Positions 9,535 through 21,749 of a stretch of 64,000 nt of DNA are shown piece after piece. Below the pieces are notes generated by a model that was given only the letters and a program-made list of their open reading frames with translations, was not told the origin of the DNA and made no database searches. Within the stretch, counting starts at the first letter, position 1. Each line of letters starts with the position of its first letter. The position numbers and the translations under genes are program-made. The stretch lies in the NCBI RefSeq assembly GCF_907164915.1, contig NC_061867.1, positions 2,379,676 to 2,443,675 of the forward strand. Direction: 5' to 3'. The DNA is from Impatiens glandulifera. Taxonomy: Eukaryota > Streptophyta > Magnoliopsida > Ericales > Balsaminaceae.

Positions 9535-12029
9535 TTCTCTTTCCCATTCCTGAGTAAAAAAAACACGTAACAATCATGTCCTTAATTCTTTTTATCTTTT
9601 AAATACCATACAAGTTAAATTATTTACATTTGATAATTTTATAAAGTATTAAAAGAGAAAATGGGTTATAATTACTTTTAATAACAAGGGAATATATTAA
9701 TAAAGAAAGGGTCCTTAGAAATAAAAGAAACTGGTCAGACTTTAAATGCAAACACATGGGGGGTCCCCTCTATTAGGGCATGGGACTGTTTGGAGAGGAG
9801 AGGCCTAACCTACCAAATTGACACTTCTTCATATTTTTTGCCACATTGTTTCACTGCCACTAGACATGGTGCAAACACACTCATCTTTTTGTCATTTATT
9901 TCTTTTTTATTCCATTTCTAGACTTAATTTAAACCACAACAAAATTAAATCTCAATTTTATAAAATAATTGAGAATATAAATTTACTTGGGAGAGGAGTG
10001 AGGATATAGAAAAAGCTAAAACAACAAGCTTTTTATTTCTTTAATTTTTTTTATACTAGTATATTCATAAGTAAGTATCACACCAATCATTGAAAAATGA
10101 TTCAAAATGTTGAAAGTTCACTTTATTTATAATAATAGTAGTATTATTTAGGTATTATAAGACATAACAATTATTTATCTTGAACTTCTAAGATTTTTTT
10201 ATTTGAAAAAATAAAAGATTTTATATTTAATTTTTACTGTCTTAAATTGTGAATATTATATTAGTTTTAATCTTAAATCAAAATTTCATTCAAAACACCT
10301 TAAGATTGAAATAAAATAATACTTTTAAAAAAAAATCTTAATTTCTGTACATAAAAAAGCCTCAGCACATAATTTAATGTAAGTTGTCACTTTCCCATGC
10401 CATACTTGATGTGGGTATATGACCCAACAATAAATTAATACTTGAGTTTGTTTGGATGAAATTTAATTTTTTTTTTTTTTTTTAGTGATTAGTAATTTTA
10501 AAAATATATACTATTTTTTTAGTAAAAAATTTAAAGAGTATTATTAATATATATATTTTTTAAATAGATGGTATTTTAATATTTTGAATAAAGAATTGAG
10601 TGAAATAATTAAAAAAAGTGTAGATGAAATAATATTTGATTTCAGTTGAATTAAAAAACACACAAGCCAAACAAGGTCTAATTTTGTTTTTTAAATATAT
10701 AAAATATGATTTTTTTTAAAGAGAATTAACAAAAGTGTAAATGTACTATAAATTGAGTGTCCACATAACACAATTATTTTATTAATAATAATTTCTAAAG
10801 TTAAATTATATTAATAAAATTATAATGAATAATTTATTTTATTTTATTGAAATTTATTACCTGGGCTAAGTTAACCTGATTCCCAATGTTCTAACATTTA
10901 TTTAAATCAGTTAGTTATTGGTGGATTTAATTTTATAATAATATAAAAAATATTGATTGTACACCTTAGTATTTAATTGTGTTATTTTGAGTATGAATTT
11001 ATAAAGATATTTTAAAATTGATAGTAATTTTTTTTTTCAAAAAATGTATTTTGATAGATAAAAATCCTTTATGTTTCTTCTATTTCCTTTACAGGAAGAG
11101 GATAAAACAGTTCTTTTATAAAAAATATAAAAATAAAATAATTACATTTTTGTCTCTTTTTGTGAAAGGAAACATGAAAAACAAATAAGATTTGAAAGTA
11201 AAAATAACGAAGAAAAAAACGTTCAATGATTACAAATAAGGGAGCGAAAAAATAAATCAGAAAACAAAAGACTAAACTAGGAGTTAAATGTTAAAAAATA
11301 TCAAAATTGTTAAGTAATTTTAATTGGCGGAATTATCAAATTAAGACTCTTTATTAAAGTTCAATTGAGATGTTGAGCTTCTTTTCAAAACACATCATTT
11401 GAGACTCCTTATTATTGAAGTTATACAGAACGAAATTTTGTCTTAATAGTTTTCAAGTAACTTATTATTTTAAGTATATGTCATTTATAATTAAATAAAC
11501 TAATTTAACTATCAAATTTCAGCAAATTAAAAGTTTTGACTACTAAATTTTAAAGAATTTATAGTTAAAACTATCTGTACAGTTAAAATTCGATAATTAA
11601 ATTATAAATAATAAATTAATAATATTTAAAACTTTTAAAATATAACCGTATTTTGTATAACTTTAATTATAAGAATCTCTAAAATGGTATGGTTTAAAAG
11701 AAATATTCGAAATCTAATTCGGCCAATTTTGCTACTATCTAATTATATTTTGTTGAGGTTGGAGAAAAATCGACCATTCGTCAAACTTTCAATAATCGTA
11801 TTCATTTGGATGAGTACAATGATAACGTTTTATAGATTAAAAATACAAATTAATTTATTTTGTTTTGGAATCATATTTAACCAACTGATTAAGTAAGACG
11901 CGTTTATGAGCAGTTTCTTTGGATTCTCTCTCTAGAAAATCTGATTTCTCTTTCTCCTTTTCTACTGATTCGTTCTAGCTTAATGATGTATTGAAAGAGA
12001 AATCGCGTTTCAAAGATCGTAAAGGTGCA
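9535..12029. other. AT-rich intergenic and SPPL upstream region
   Basis: No convincing coding sequence. A possible MITE lies at 10432-10681. The last 100 bp or so before 12030, rich in CT runs (TCTCTCTAG, TTTCTCCTTTTC), is the likely SPPL 5' untranslated region; I could not pick a secure TATA box. Confidence 0.5.
10432..10681. mobile_element. MITE-like element, tentative
   Basis: About 250 bp of non-coding AT-rich sequence is bounded by GAGTTTGTTTGGA and its imperfect inverted partner near GCCAAACAAGGTC. Ends of this type are common in plant MITEs. The target duplication is not clear. Confidence 0.35.
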
Positions 12030-15000
12030 ATGAATTTGAAGAAAAGCTACAGTTTACTATGCACATTAATAATCGCTTTACTTCTTTTCAACAATCCATC
12101 CACCGTTACCGCCGGCGATATAGTTCACGACGATGATGCAGCTCCAAAGAAACCTGGCTGCGAAAACGATTTCGTTTTGGTAATTTCACTTCACTATCTC
12201 TGAATGACTTCAGTTGACTCAATTTGACTATGTCATTTGTCATTGAAACAAACTGTATTGTTTCTTCTTCCAAATTTACAAATATTTTGGTTATATGTGC
12301 TGGATTTCTATTTCTGTTCATTATTAGTGTTGGATAAGAACTATAATGCGTTTCTATGATGGAATTTTGTTCTAATTTAGTATATTGAAGTGTTTGTTTA
12401 TAGTTGATATTGAATGTCCCACTTTATCTGTTGAGATCTAGCCAGCAATGTTAATTATTGTTCATTTTGTAATCAACCTCAATGGATGGTAGGAAATTCT
12501 TATTTATGTTGTGTTGTCACTTCCACTACAGTTTATGCTTGGGTGGAGGTTTTGTAAGTTATAACTATTTTATGATGGCTTTGTGTATTTTTTTTCTTCT
12601 GTAAATATGGATTTTTTCAATGGATCTGTTAGGTGAAAGTTCAAACATGGGTTGATGGAGTGGAGGATGAAGAGTTTGTTGGAGTTGGGGCTCGTTTTGG
12701 TACTACTATTGTTTCGAAGGAAAAGAATGCGAATCAAACTCCTCTTAGACTTTCAAACCCTCGTGATTGTTGCAGCCCCCTTAAGAACAAGGTTTTTCTA
12801 TAATCTCTATGGCTGAACATACGAATTGGAGTTAGAGAAACTAACTTCCTGTATGAGATTTTTGCCAGCTTGTTGGAGATGTGATCATGGTTGATCGAGG
12901 TCATTGTAGATTCACAACCAAGGCCAACGTTGCAGAAGCTGCAGGTGCTTCAGCTGTCCTTATCATAAACAACCAGAAAGGTATTTGTGCTCTATCTTTA
13001 CGTTCTGATTCTGGATCAGCTAGGATGGGAAATTGCTGTTTTTTATGCTTGAAACTGTGTGTGTTGGCCAAGATTGTGTAATTTTTTTTTTCTTTTGCTG
13101 ATAAAACCATTTGCTTTCAGCTTGTTAGAGAAGAGTTCTTTTGTAGATGTTTTGCATTCTCGACATATCATCTTGCTCTGAAGCTTTTCAGTGATGCAAT
13201 CAGTAGGACAACTATATTGCATTCCTATTTTTTCTTTAAAATACAAGTGTTCCATTATTTGTTTGATGCTACTGTTGAGGATATGGACAGAAAATTGAGT
13301 ATTTGAACCCTTTTACTTCATTATTTTTGGATTCTTTTGAATTGTCTACTAGATTCCATAATGATCAAACATCCCTTACTGGATTATTAGGTTCCTTATT
13401 TAGTCAAGTCACGTCCCTTCGTTTTGGAGTTATTCTGGCCTTGTCCATTTCTTTACTTTTGGGTTTGGACCAAATGATATTTTATTAGTATTGAGCATTG
13501 TATGTTTGCTTTGAATTCTAAGTTTTTCCCTGCCAGTTTTCCATATTGTTTTATTCAAATATTCAAGTTATACTTAGGTTTGGGTTGTAAATTTCACATT
13601 GAATATTTCAGGACGAGCAAGATATCTAACGTACAACATTTCATTAATGTTACAGTCTTATCTTGTAGTTCATTTTAGGTTCAATAAGCTGGCCTAGACA
13701 CAAATGTAGATTACTATATGTACTATTCTCAGACATACAAATTTGTTGCATAAATTTGTTTTCAATGCAGAGCTGTACAAGATGGTCTGTGAACCCGACG
13801 AAACTGATCTTGACATACATATTCCTGCCATCATGCTTCCTCAAGATGCTGGTACAACTTTGGAGAAAATGTTGATGAATAGTTCATCAGGTAGACTTTC
13901 ATTATTGCTAAATATTGGGAAGAATAACTTGAAATCCATTCTTGTGAATTGTTGATGGACCAGCCTTCTTTTTTAGTTGCTTTAGAATGCTTGGGTACAA
14001 TTCAGCTGAATCCTTATCCTTCATATTAGATCGGGCTCATGAATGTTAATATATATATATTCTTCATGCTTCTGAAAACCATGTTTGCGTTACAGGGATG
14101 GACTTTCTCCACACTTTCTATATACATTCTCTCATACTTGTAGGCAACATATAGTTCCTGATGACCTGGGTTCATAGGCTCTTTTTAGATTTGAAACATT
14201 GACCTCACTTCGGATATATGGTAAATGGAAAGATATACCAATCCATCATAAGGACATGTAGATGTAACAATTTTTTTAATCCAACATGACCCGTTGAATT
14301 AGTGTAGCAACAAAGAATGTGTCATTTCACTAGCAAAATAAGTATATATATATTTTTAAGTATAACACAATGCTGTGATTATACCACTAATGAGAGATGA
14401 TATTGTTTTATTTTTTATTAGCCCGTCTCAAGTATATGATAATCAATATCATCTAGAGTAAACAAATTCATAGTATAAGCAACTATAATTTAAAGAACAC
14501 TCACACTCACATACACCAACATCACATCTACAACCAACTAATTCTGAATAAATACACATGCTTCCAAAAGAGGGTAAATATTGATGGGAGATGATTTTCT
14601 CAATTGTATCATAACCATTTTCTCTAGGAATGATAATCAAACGCTTGGTCTCCTCATTCAAGAGTAGGACATAATCATAATACAAAGACCATTGGTTCTC
14701 GAGGTTTCTTCTAGTTAAGCTAATAGTCTCTTAAGCTAGCTATTGGTTAAGGCAATTTGAACAATAAATGTTGAGCATCTGAGGATTTGAGACCAGCGTG
14801 TCTTCTCTTGTTTTCAGTGGCTCAAAGAATTGAATAGTTCTCTGTTGATAGGAACTTCAAAGGAAGGTTCAATAAATGGTGGCCTATCAACACGCAGACT
14901 AATAGTTCTATTTTTCATCAAAAAATAAGTATCTGAAGTGAGAATTGTGTGGCTAACAATTCTTATATTCAAATTTTATTTTCTTGAAGTGTCTGTCCAA

Positions 15001-17709
15001 CTATACTCTCCTCGGAGGCCGCTTGTTGATATAGCTGAAGTGTTTCTATGGCTTATGGCCGTTGGTACCATCATATGTGCATCTTTCTGGTCTGCATGGA
15101 GTGCAAGACAAGCAGCTATTGAGCATGATAAGCTATTGAAGGTATTAACTGTTGTTTTGAACATCATATTATTTTCTTATGAATGACATTATCTATTTAT
15201 GAATTTGGATTCAACTGTAAGGTGCCTGCTTTCTGTAGGATGCTTCAGATGAATTTCCAATCACCAGTGATGATGGTGGCAGTGGAAGTGGTTCAGTGGA
15301 TATTAACACCACGTCAGCAGTCTTGTTTATTGTTGTTGCTTCGTGCTTTTTGGTTATACTTTACAAATTAATGTCGGGTTGGTTCATTGACCTTCTGGTT
15401 GCACTTTTCTGCATTGGTGGTGTAGAGGTAATACTAAACTTCCATCTCCATTAGTGACTGTTGTCATATTTGCACCTCTCATGCAAGTTAGTTCTTTTTT
15501 TATCTCTGTTATGATGAATTAAATAGTGAGTTGGTTGTTAAATATGAATTGAACTAGATCTTGGATCATTGGCTTTGATATGAAATTTTAATAGTTTCTT
15601 TTGGTTGCAGGGTCTGCAAACATGCATTGTTGCCTTGTTATCAAGGTACTATATCTCTACTTTAGTTAATCCATTCCTTTCTTCATTCCACAAAAATGTA
15701 CTAAATCTCGGGCCATCTAATTTTCTGCTTTGAAACAGATTGCAATGTCTACTTCACTGAGTTTTATCAATCTGTAGTCCCTAAATTGTACTTAAATGTG
15801 TTTGCAAGATTAATATTGTCCTTATTTCATGACCTTAAATGTGTTTGCTACTAAACTGGTGTTATTTGTTAGCTACACGGCCCACGCCACATAAGTGCAA
15901 GGTTAAGGTAGCTGCTAAAGTATATGAAAATGGAACTAAATGAACTATTATTAGTTCTAGCATTCAGTATCAGTATTAAAGTACGCTTTGTCTTCTAAAG
16001 TTATGAAATTGAGTCTAGACCTATTCATTCAGGTGGTTCAAACATGCTGGAGAATCAGTCATTAAAGTTCCTATAGCTGGGCCCATCTCACACCTTACAT
16101 TGGCTGTCTCACCATTCTGCATAGCTTTTGCTGTTGTTTGGGCAGTTTACAGAGATGTTTCATTCGCTTGGATTGGCCAAGATATACTTGTAAGTGCAAA
16201 ATAATCCTATGTTACAATTACTTAAAAGGCTTAACCCATTAGGTCATAACATTTTTTTAGTTGATAGGTGTTGAACTCTTTACTTAATCAACACCATTTC
16301 CGTTTAGCTACCAACATTCATAACATCTAATTACTATCCAAATAACTTTTGAATCAATTGACCAAGTTAAAACCATAGAAAGAGGAAATATACATAGCTT
16401 ACTAATTCTTATTTTATAAAGTGAGTATCTTTTCATTGACCCACACTCAATGCGAAAATCACATCAACCCTGAGGAAAATTCAAACCATAGAAGTATATG
16501 TTACATGGGTCATGGTGATGGAAGATTTGTCAAACTAAAGGAAGCAATTCTACCTAAATTGTTCATTTTGGAGTTGCTTTTTCTTTCATTTTGTATAATA
16601 ATTATGTTCAGTTTGGAGTTGTTTTTCATTTTATTCTGTATGATTAATCATCTATGCTCTATTTTCGATTAAATCAGGGAATTGCCTTAATTATTACAGT
16701 TCTTCAGATTGTGCGAGTGCCTAATCTGAAGGTAACATTTCAATTTTATTTTATATGTATATCGTATACTATGTAATATACTCATGAATTCTCCCTGGTT
16801 TTGTTGTATCAGGTGGGTACAGTTCTACTCAGCTGTGCCTTCTTCTATGACATATTTTGGGTATTCGTTTCCAAGAAGTTGTTCAATGAAAGTGTGATGA
16901 TTGTGGTATGTGATTGTAGCTTTTTTCTTGACGCACACAAAAGAATTTACAATGAAATAGAATAATTTTGTTATAAAAATCCATAGGTAGCTCGTGGTGA
17001 TAAAAGTGGAGAGGATGGAATACCGATGTTACTAAAAATCCCTCGAATGTTTGATCCATGGGGTGGTTTCAGCATCATTGGCTTTGGTGATATCCTCTTG
17101 CCCGGCTTACTCATAGCATTTTCACTCAGGTTCGACACTTATGCATTAACCCTCTTTTCATTCTATACAAATCATTTTACATCGTATAATATTTGTGTGA
17201 ATTCAGTGTGTAATTATTGACCATAACGATGCTGATTGCAGGTACGACTGGCTTGCGAATAAGACTCTCCGAGCCGGTTATTTCTTATGGGCAATGATTG
17301 CTTATGGATTAGGTTAGCCAAGTTATATATACCCTTCCTGCCTTTATTGTTTTTTACTAATAATTGAGTTTTTTGAAAAAACCATTGGTTCTTTAAATCT
17401 CCGTCTTAGGTCTTCTTATTACCTACGTTGCACTTAATCTAATGGATGGACATGGGCAACCGGCTTTACTCTATATTGTACCATTTACACTAGGTAATTT
17501 TATGTTAAAAAAGTAAAAAAAAATCCGAATACAGTTCATCTTTATTTCTTTATGATTGTAATTTTCTATAAAACGCAGGGACATTTTTGACATTGGGGTG
17601 TAAGCGGGGCGATTTGAAGGTCTTATGGTCGAAAGGTGAACCAGAAAGACCTTGCCCTCACCACGTACAACTTCAGTACATTAAGGATGAATCAAACGAG
17701 GATGATTAA
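12030..17709 (+). CDS. SPPL: signal peptide peptidase-like intramembrane aspartyl protease (SPPL, PA-domain type)
   Basis: Fourteen exons with consistent phases: 12030-12179, 12633-12791, 12869-12980, 13771-13890, 14990-15141, 15239-15427, 15611-15645, 16033-16189, 16678-16731, 16813-16905, 16987-17129, 17242-17312, 17410-17493 and 17579-17709. They give 549 aa, the usual length of plant SPPL2-5 proteins. A signal peptide (about residues 1-28, ending TVTA) leads into a lumenal protease-associated domain (about 90-175, with Cys-rich surroundings), then nine membrane segments. The catalytic motifs are present: FYDIFW with Asp389, GFGD with Asp442, and PAL at 496-498. The family cleaves single-pass membrane proteins within the membrane in endosomal, Golgi or vacuolar compartments. 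Every junction is GT-AG and no stop interrupts the frame, so I judge it functional. Rearranged partial copies lie downstream. Confidence 0.95.
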
Positions 17710-18234
17710 GCATGATATCCCGGGTTCTTATCCTATGTACACTATGGACGCTTGTATTTCTAGCAGCATTGTTGTAATTTGTAAGTGTTACTTTATTTTT
17801 TTTCAAAGCTTACCATTATGTATAATTATCAATTAGGTAAAATTATTGTGTATTTTATGTAAGGGTAACAAATTAACTGTAGGGTTATGTAAACTAATAT
17901 TGAGAAGTATTGTTGTAACTCTTAAATGAATAATAATAATAATATTATTATTATTATTAAACTAGAAGAAGTATTAATTTCATTTTTCAGTAAGGTAACA
18001 AATATTATATATTTTTTAAGAGTAATGTCATTCGAATTATCAAATTTACCTGCAACATTCTAAGCATTTATTAATGATCTATTTTTGAGAATGGCTAAAA
18101 AAAAAAAAGGTGTATTAGTATTTTTTTTTTTATGATATTTTATATACTGTTCTAATATGGAACTACCATCTATCACCTATGAATTATTTGAATAAAATTA
18201 TTCTCTTTCATTTTTTATTGTTTTGTGTGAAATA
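17710..18234. other. SPPL 3' region and AT-rich spacer
   Basis: This contains the probable SPPL 3' untranslated region, a short TAA/ATT microsatellite (about 17925-17960) and no further gene. Confidence 0.5.
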
Positions 18235-18815
18235 TTTACCACAATCATCACATTTTCATTGAACAATTTCTTAGAAGAAGGCACAGCTAAGTAGAACTGT
18301 ACTAATATGATACAACAAAACCAAGGAGAATCCATGAGTTTATTACATAAATTAATCTATATTTATTTTCTAGACCGAAAATTAGCTACCTTATCTTGTA
18401 ATGTTAATGAAATGTTGTATTTCAAATACTTTATTCCTCCTGAAATATTTAATGTGAAATTTATAACCCAAACCTAAGTATAACTTAAATATTTGATTAA
18501 AGCAATATGGAAAATGACAATGACAGGAAAAACTTGGAATTCAAAGCAAACAGACAATGCTCAATGCTCCAAACACAAAATCAATGAAATGGATAAAGCA
18601 GAATAACTCCAAAACAAAGGACGTGACTTATTAAGGATCTAATAAGCTAATAAGGGTTATCTGATCATTATTGAATCTAGTAGACAGTTCAAAAGAATCC
18701 AAAAATAATGAAGTAAAAGAGTGTCTCAACACTTGTATATTTAGAGGAAAAAAATATGAATGTTATATAATTGTCCTAAAATGCTTGAGAGCAAGATGAT
18801 ATATCGAGAATGCAT
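18235..18815 (-). pseudogene. inverted SPPL gene fragments
   Basis: Reverse-complement matches to the SPPL gene: 18235-18360 corresponds to the intron 9/exon 10 border (about 16780-16850), and 18400-18815 to intron 3 (about 13145-13680). Intron sequence is retained, so this arose by DNA-level duplication and inversion, not retroposition. The piece between exon 10 and intron 3 is missing. There is no coding capacity. Confidence 0.85.
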
Positions 18816-19374
18816 TTTTTGTATTTTGAGATCCATTTTTCAAAAAAAAATGTTTTTAATTTTTACTAGCATAATTACCTTGTGATTGCAAAAATTAATC
18901 AAATAAAATATAAACATTGATATGTTATACTATAATTTAAAAAATATATTTTTAATTTAAAATTAATAATCAAAATTATATGTTTAATAATTATTCAATT
19001 AAATTAACAAATATTATACGATAAAAAAAATAAAATCACATAATTGAATAATTATAATACATAAATAAGTACTTAATCCAATTTTAGATAAATTTATATT
19101 AATTTTAAAACATAATAACAAATTGGACATTAAAAATAGTCACATGAAATTTATATGATTTATATTTGTTCTATTTGATAAGTTAAAATGTAAAAATTTA
19201 AAATTAGTAAATATTTATTTTACATAATTTTGAATGTATTTATCATTTTTTTTTTCAAATTTTTTAAATTTTTTCAAATTATACACATTTCTTAAATAAT
19301 AGTAAAATAGACATAAAATGATATATTAAAAGATTATAAAATTTAAGGAGCTATATATCTCAGGATTTTCATTA
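18816..19374. other. AT-rich spacer
   Basis: No coding sequence, recognisable transposon end or RNA gene is seen. Confidence 0.5.
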
Positions 19375-19985
19375 TTAAATAGACATTCACCACCATTTTC
19401 TCCATTTTTCTAATTCGAATTCACATCTTTATCATATTTTTTTAACTTTTAAGGATTTCATTATTAACGTTATTCGAATTACTATTCTTTTATCCTCAAA
19501 TTTGCATCACCTTTCCCTCGATCCATCTAATTCGAATTCACATATTTCATTATTTCTTATCTTTTAAATATTCTATTATCGTGTGTTCGAACCACCATTT
19601 TTTCATCCTCAAATTTGCACTAGGATTCTCTCAATCTTTTTAATTAAAATTTACATATTTTATCATATATCATCCTTCAAGAATTCCATTATTAACGATT
19701 GTCATTCCCTCAATCTATTTAATTCGATTTCACATATTTCATAATATCTTATCCTTCAATATCTTCAAGAATTTTATGTCGATCTCTCTTAATTGAAATT
19801 CACACATTTCATCATATCTTATCCTTCAATGTCTTAAAAAATTACATGGTCACCATTCCATCAATTCATTATTCGAATTCACATATTTTATCATATCTTT
19901 TCCTTCAAAGATTTTATAGTCATATTTTATCCTTCAAGTATTTTATTTTTTATTATATCTTATTGCGTGCCATTCTTTCGTCCTC
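19375..19985 (+). repeat. degenerate tandem repeat with TAATTCGAATTCACATAT motif
   Basis: Roughly 90-120-bp blocks recur about six times. They share a TTCGAATTCACATATTTCAT-like core followed by TATCTTATCCTTCAA and an ATTTTAT/ATTCCATTA segment. Spacing and sequence vary, so it is an old array. There is no open frame. Confidence 0.65.
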
Positions 19986-19987
19986 AA

Positions 19988-20495
19988 AATATAATTAAAA
20001 ATAAAAACAAAACTTTTCGTATTCTATTAAAGAAGTTTTATAATTAATTATTTATTAAAAAATATAATTAAAAATAAAAACAAAACTTTTCGTATTCTAT
20101 TAAAGAAGTTTATAATTAATTATTTATTAAAAAATATAAAATATAATTAAAAATAAAAACAAAACTTTTCGTATTCATATCCATTAACTTGGAAGTTTCA
20201 TTTTTTGGTATTTGAAATAGTTCAACAAGAACACATGAGATATTATTCTAGATTTTAAATTTAATAAATATAAAAAGATAAAAATATATTAATACAAATA
20301 AATAATAAATAATTAAATTAAATTAGATTAATTTATTTTTATTTAAATATAATACAAATTAATTTTTAAATAAATTGTTATATATATATATATATATTGA
20401 ATATATAATTATTTATTTATTAAAAAAAATATAAAATATAATTAAAACAAAAACAAAACTTTTGGTATTCTTTATAAGTTTTATAATTAATAATT
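19988..20495 (+). repeat. ~75-bp tandem repeat, three adjacent copies plus one displaced copy
   Basis: The unit AAAAATAAAAACAAAACTTT plus TCGTATTCTATTAAAGAAG and an ATTAATTATTTATTAAAA tail occurs from about 19992, 20067 and 20143. A fourth diverged copy lies at about 20428-20500, separated by AT-rich sequence. The last copy ends about 110 bp before the virus-like ORF. Confidence 0.85.
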
Positions 20496-20606
20496 CATTT
20501 ATTATATTTATACCCATTAGTTTCAAACCCATTTATATTTAAATAAATCAATCCTAAGAAAGAAAGCTAAACCTAAACCCATACAGAGTTACAAGGTTTC
20601 TTGATA

Positions 20607-21749
20607 ATGGATCGAAAACGAAAACATGAAGAAGATCTTACGAAAACAGTGCATGGATTCCAAATTCCCGACGCAGTGATTAACCCTCGTTTCAAAGATA
20701 CCCCTACTCTCCGCCCTGACTTCACCGAAGATATCATCAAGACCGATTTTCGTGATAATGAGCTACTCAGCCAACCTGCAATCTCATTGTATCGTTTGAC
20801 TGATGATCAAACAGCTGTATTGGGAAGAAGTATCATCCCCATGTTTCGTTCCGGATTCTCTCAGAGTGGAGTGGCTGCATTGTTCCTTCTTGCATACCAA
20901 CTCAAAGACCCATATCAGAAAGGTTCTTATATCTTCCCAGAAAACACAGGGCTTGATCAAGCAGATGATAAGATGTATGATGAGATGAACATGGTTACTG
21001 GAACTCATCAACAGCTTTCAATGCTTTCAATAACATCTGATGTAAGAACAGAGGCAACTATCTATTCTTACATTGCTGCATCTACATTCAGGTTGTTTAT
21101 TAAGTCAGAGGATGCTTATTTGAAATCTTACAACCAAATCATTACTGGGTTTCAGAGGTTTTATTCAGTAAACATTAGAACTATTCTCCCGTCCCCCCCA
21201 AACATTGATCCCCTCATGAGACTGACCATTCATTTTAGGAGAGGTGAAATTTTCAAGAACACCCTTTTCAGGTTCTTGTATTTGGGTAGTGGAGACACAA
21301 GGGCTGCAGGATTGAAGAAGTTTCTGTATGAGAACTATTTGGAGAACACTGGGATTCACATTTTCAACATCTTCAATAAACTAACAAATGTTCTCGGTTG
21401 TAGCCCTGCATTGTTGCTGTCTGTCATATACTCCCGTCAATATGAGCTTCAACTGTCTGCCCTTCAAGAAATGCTACAACTGATGACAAGCAAGCAGGCG
21501 GGACACGCCAGGAAGATGTGGCGGTTTGGCAGGTTATTCGATGACGATTTTATGTACCACCTTAAGGCTAAGTCTTGCCCTTGCCTGACATATATACTTG
21601 CTTCAGCACTGAAAGGTGAATCCCCAGAGGAGAATCAAGATATCCTCAATATCAAACAACTGGAGGATATAAGGTTGGAAGACAAACTTTACTACGAAGT
21701 TGTTGGAAAGAGGATAGTGAAAGCCATTCGCGAACAAGAAAAAGCCTAA
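20607..21749 (+). CDS. endogenous rhabdovirus-like nucleocapsid (N) ORF, intact
   Basis: A single uninterrupted frame of 380 codons from ATG 20607 to TAA 21749, without introns and visibly less AT-rich than its surroundings. It resembles nucleocapsid proteins of plant rhabdoviruses, of cytorhabdovirus or varicosavirus type, in length (family about 380-460 aa) and overall pattern: the YIAASTFRLFIKS region at 155-167, NTGIHIF at 248-254 and WRFGRLFDDDF at 305-315. A basic patch RKRK lies at residues 3-6. In viruses this protein coats the RNA genome. Integrated N-like sequences have been reported in several plant genomes, probably captured from viral mRNA by retroelement machinery. No poly(A) tract follows; SPPL-derived sequence begins immediately after the stop. 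The assignment is from recognising the pattern, not from an alignment. The open frame beside decayed pseudogenes suggests recent insertion or host use. Confidence 0.7.
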   Translation: MDRKRKHEEDLTKTVHGFQIPDAVINPRFKDTPTLRPDFTEDIIKTDFRDNELLSQPAISLYRLTDDQTAVLGRSIIPMFRSGFSQSGVAALFLLAYQLKDPYQKGSYIFPENTGLDQADDKMYDEMNMVTGTHQQLSMLSITSDVRTEATIYSYIAASTFRLFIKSEDAYLKSYNQIITGFQRFYSVNIRTILPSPPNIDPLMRLTIHFRRGEIFKNTLFRFLYLGSGDTRAAGLKKFLYENYLENTGIHIFNIFNKLTNVLGCSPALLLSVIYSRQYELQLSALQEMLQLMTSKQAGHARKMWRFGRLFDDDFMYHLKAKSCPCLTYILASALKGESPEENQDILNIKQLEDIRLEDKLYYEVVGKRIVKAIREQEKA

